From Candidatus Fermentibacteraceae bacterium (lineage in GTDB: Bacteria > Fermentibacterota > Fermentibacteria > Fermentibacterales > JCC-6), in assembly GCA_021162285.1 (NCBI GenBank), contig JAGGYZ010000064.1:1-5328 (forward strand): a stretch of 5,328 nucleotides of DNA. The letters are read 5' to 3'. The notes beneath the pieces were generated by a model that was not told the origin of the DNA, did not search any database, and saw only the letters and a program-made list of their open reading frames with translations. Shown here one piece after another: positions 5,117-5,328 of the stretch. Each line of letters begins with the position of its first letter. Position 1 is the first letter of the stretch. A program made the translations under genes and the position numbers.

Positions 5117-5328
5117 CTACCCTGGAAAAGTTCTCCAGTCCGGGGCTGGAATCATATCATCCGAGATCGTTGATTACTGTCATCTGCCACGCTCAGAATC
5201 TAAAATACTTGGTAAATTCAGACGATTTGGTGATCTCAACGTGAAGAACACCCTTCGCCGCCTGGTCAAGCAGGGTATTCTTCGTTGTGAGCGAAAAGGC
5301 AGGCTTACAGTTTACAGTAAGATCCAGA
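5112..5328 (+). CDS. Partial winged-helix DNA-binding protein, runs off the right edge
   Basis: From GTG 5112 the plus frame is open for 72 codons to the window end. It begins VIYPGKVLQSGAG; then an ISSEIVDYCHLP helix, ESKILGKFRRFG, a recognition-like helix NVKNTLRRLVKQGI, and a basic wing LRCERKGRLTVYSKI. This helix-helix-wing pattern is typical of winged-helix regulators. The 'YPGKV ... LRRLVKQG-I-R' layout resembles the N-terminal DNA-binding domains of AbiEi/DUF6088-type antitoxins, but similarity by eye cannot separate these from other winged-helix families. The frame is open further upstream to 5070, but that part overlaps the minus-strand secreted gene fragment, so homology probably starts at the junction near 5110-5120 and the true N-terminus may be missing. 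No clear ribosome site precedes GTG 5112. It may be a truncated gene, or an intact gene whose rest lies beyond the window. Confidence 0.5.
   Translation, partial: MIYPGKVLQSGAGIISSEIVDYCHLPRSESKILGKFRRFGDLNVKNTLRRLVKQGILRCERKGRLTVYSKIQ

Noticed and set aside
1..5328. CRISPR array, tRNA, rRNA, riboswitch or diversity-generating repeat.
   Set aside because: No regularly spaced direct repeats, cloverleaf, rRNA-like conserved block or template/variable repeat pair was seen; the only long repeat is the 117-base transposase duplicate.

Overview
The window looks like accessory DNA from an uncultured, moderately AT-rich bacterium. Its own genes are mostly secreted, beta-rich, acidic or aromatic-rich proteins with N-terminal signal peptides. 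They have textbook Shine-Dalgarno sites (AGGAGGGG, AAAGGTGAT, GGGAGGTGAT) and sigma70-type promoters with perfect TTGACA boxes. Lamin-tail-like and jelly-roll-like secreted proteins, and a protein ending in a 'TWGAIKATF'-type tail, recall Fermentibacteria/WOR-3/FCB-type lineages. That placement is an impression from sequence style, not something the window proves.

Layout from left to right. (1) Bases 1-117 are an exact copy of an internal stretch of the IS91-like transposase found further right. The copy is cut at its 5' side and joined to the signal-peptide end of a secreted-protein gene on the minus strand (118-196), whose promoter and ribosome binding site survive. (2) An intact minus-strand gene (363-992) for a small exported beta-sandwich-like protein has a strong promoter and a very short leader. 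(3) Transcribed divergently from it, a plus-strand gene (1057-2373) for a roughly 438-residue exported acidic protein is interrupted by a single in-frame TAA at 1402-1404. (4) A complete IS91-family (HUH, PF04986-type) transposase gene lies on the minus strand (2728-4077), flanked by about 350 and 200 bases of non-coding DNA with small GC-rich hairpins. (5) On the plus strand there is a C-terminal remnant of an IS3-family OrfB transposase with a one-base frameshift (about 4367-4626). (6) A minus-strand fragment of a lamin-tail plus Ig/CARDB-like secreted protein (4775-5116) has lost its N-terminus. (7) Directly abutting it on the opposite strand is a partial winged-helix DNA-binding protein that runs off the right end (from about 5112).

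The genes do not form an operon or a recognisable pathway. The coherent story is mobile-element traffic: a recently active IS91-like element with at least one truncated sister copy, an older IS3 remnant, and several secreted-protein genes broken by insertion, rearrangement or point mutation. I found no CRISPR array, tRNA, rRNA, defence locus or convincing new multi-gene system. The most interesting points are the chimeric exported mini-ORF at the left edge, the lone nonsense codon in an otherwise open gene, and the head-on junction near 5110-5120.
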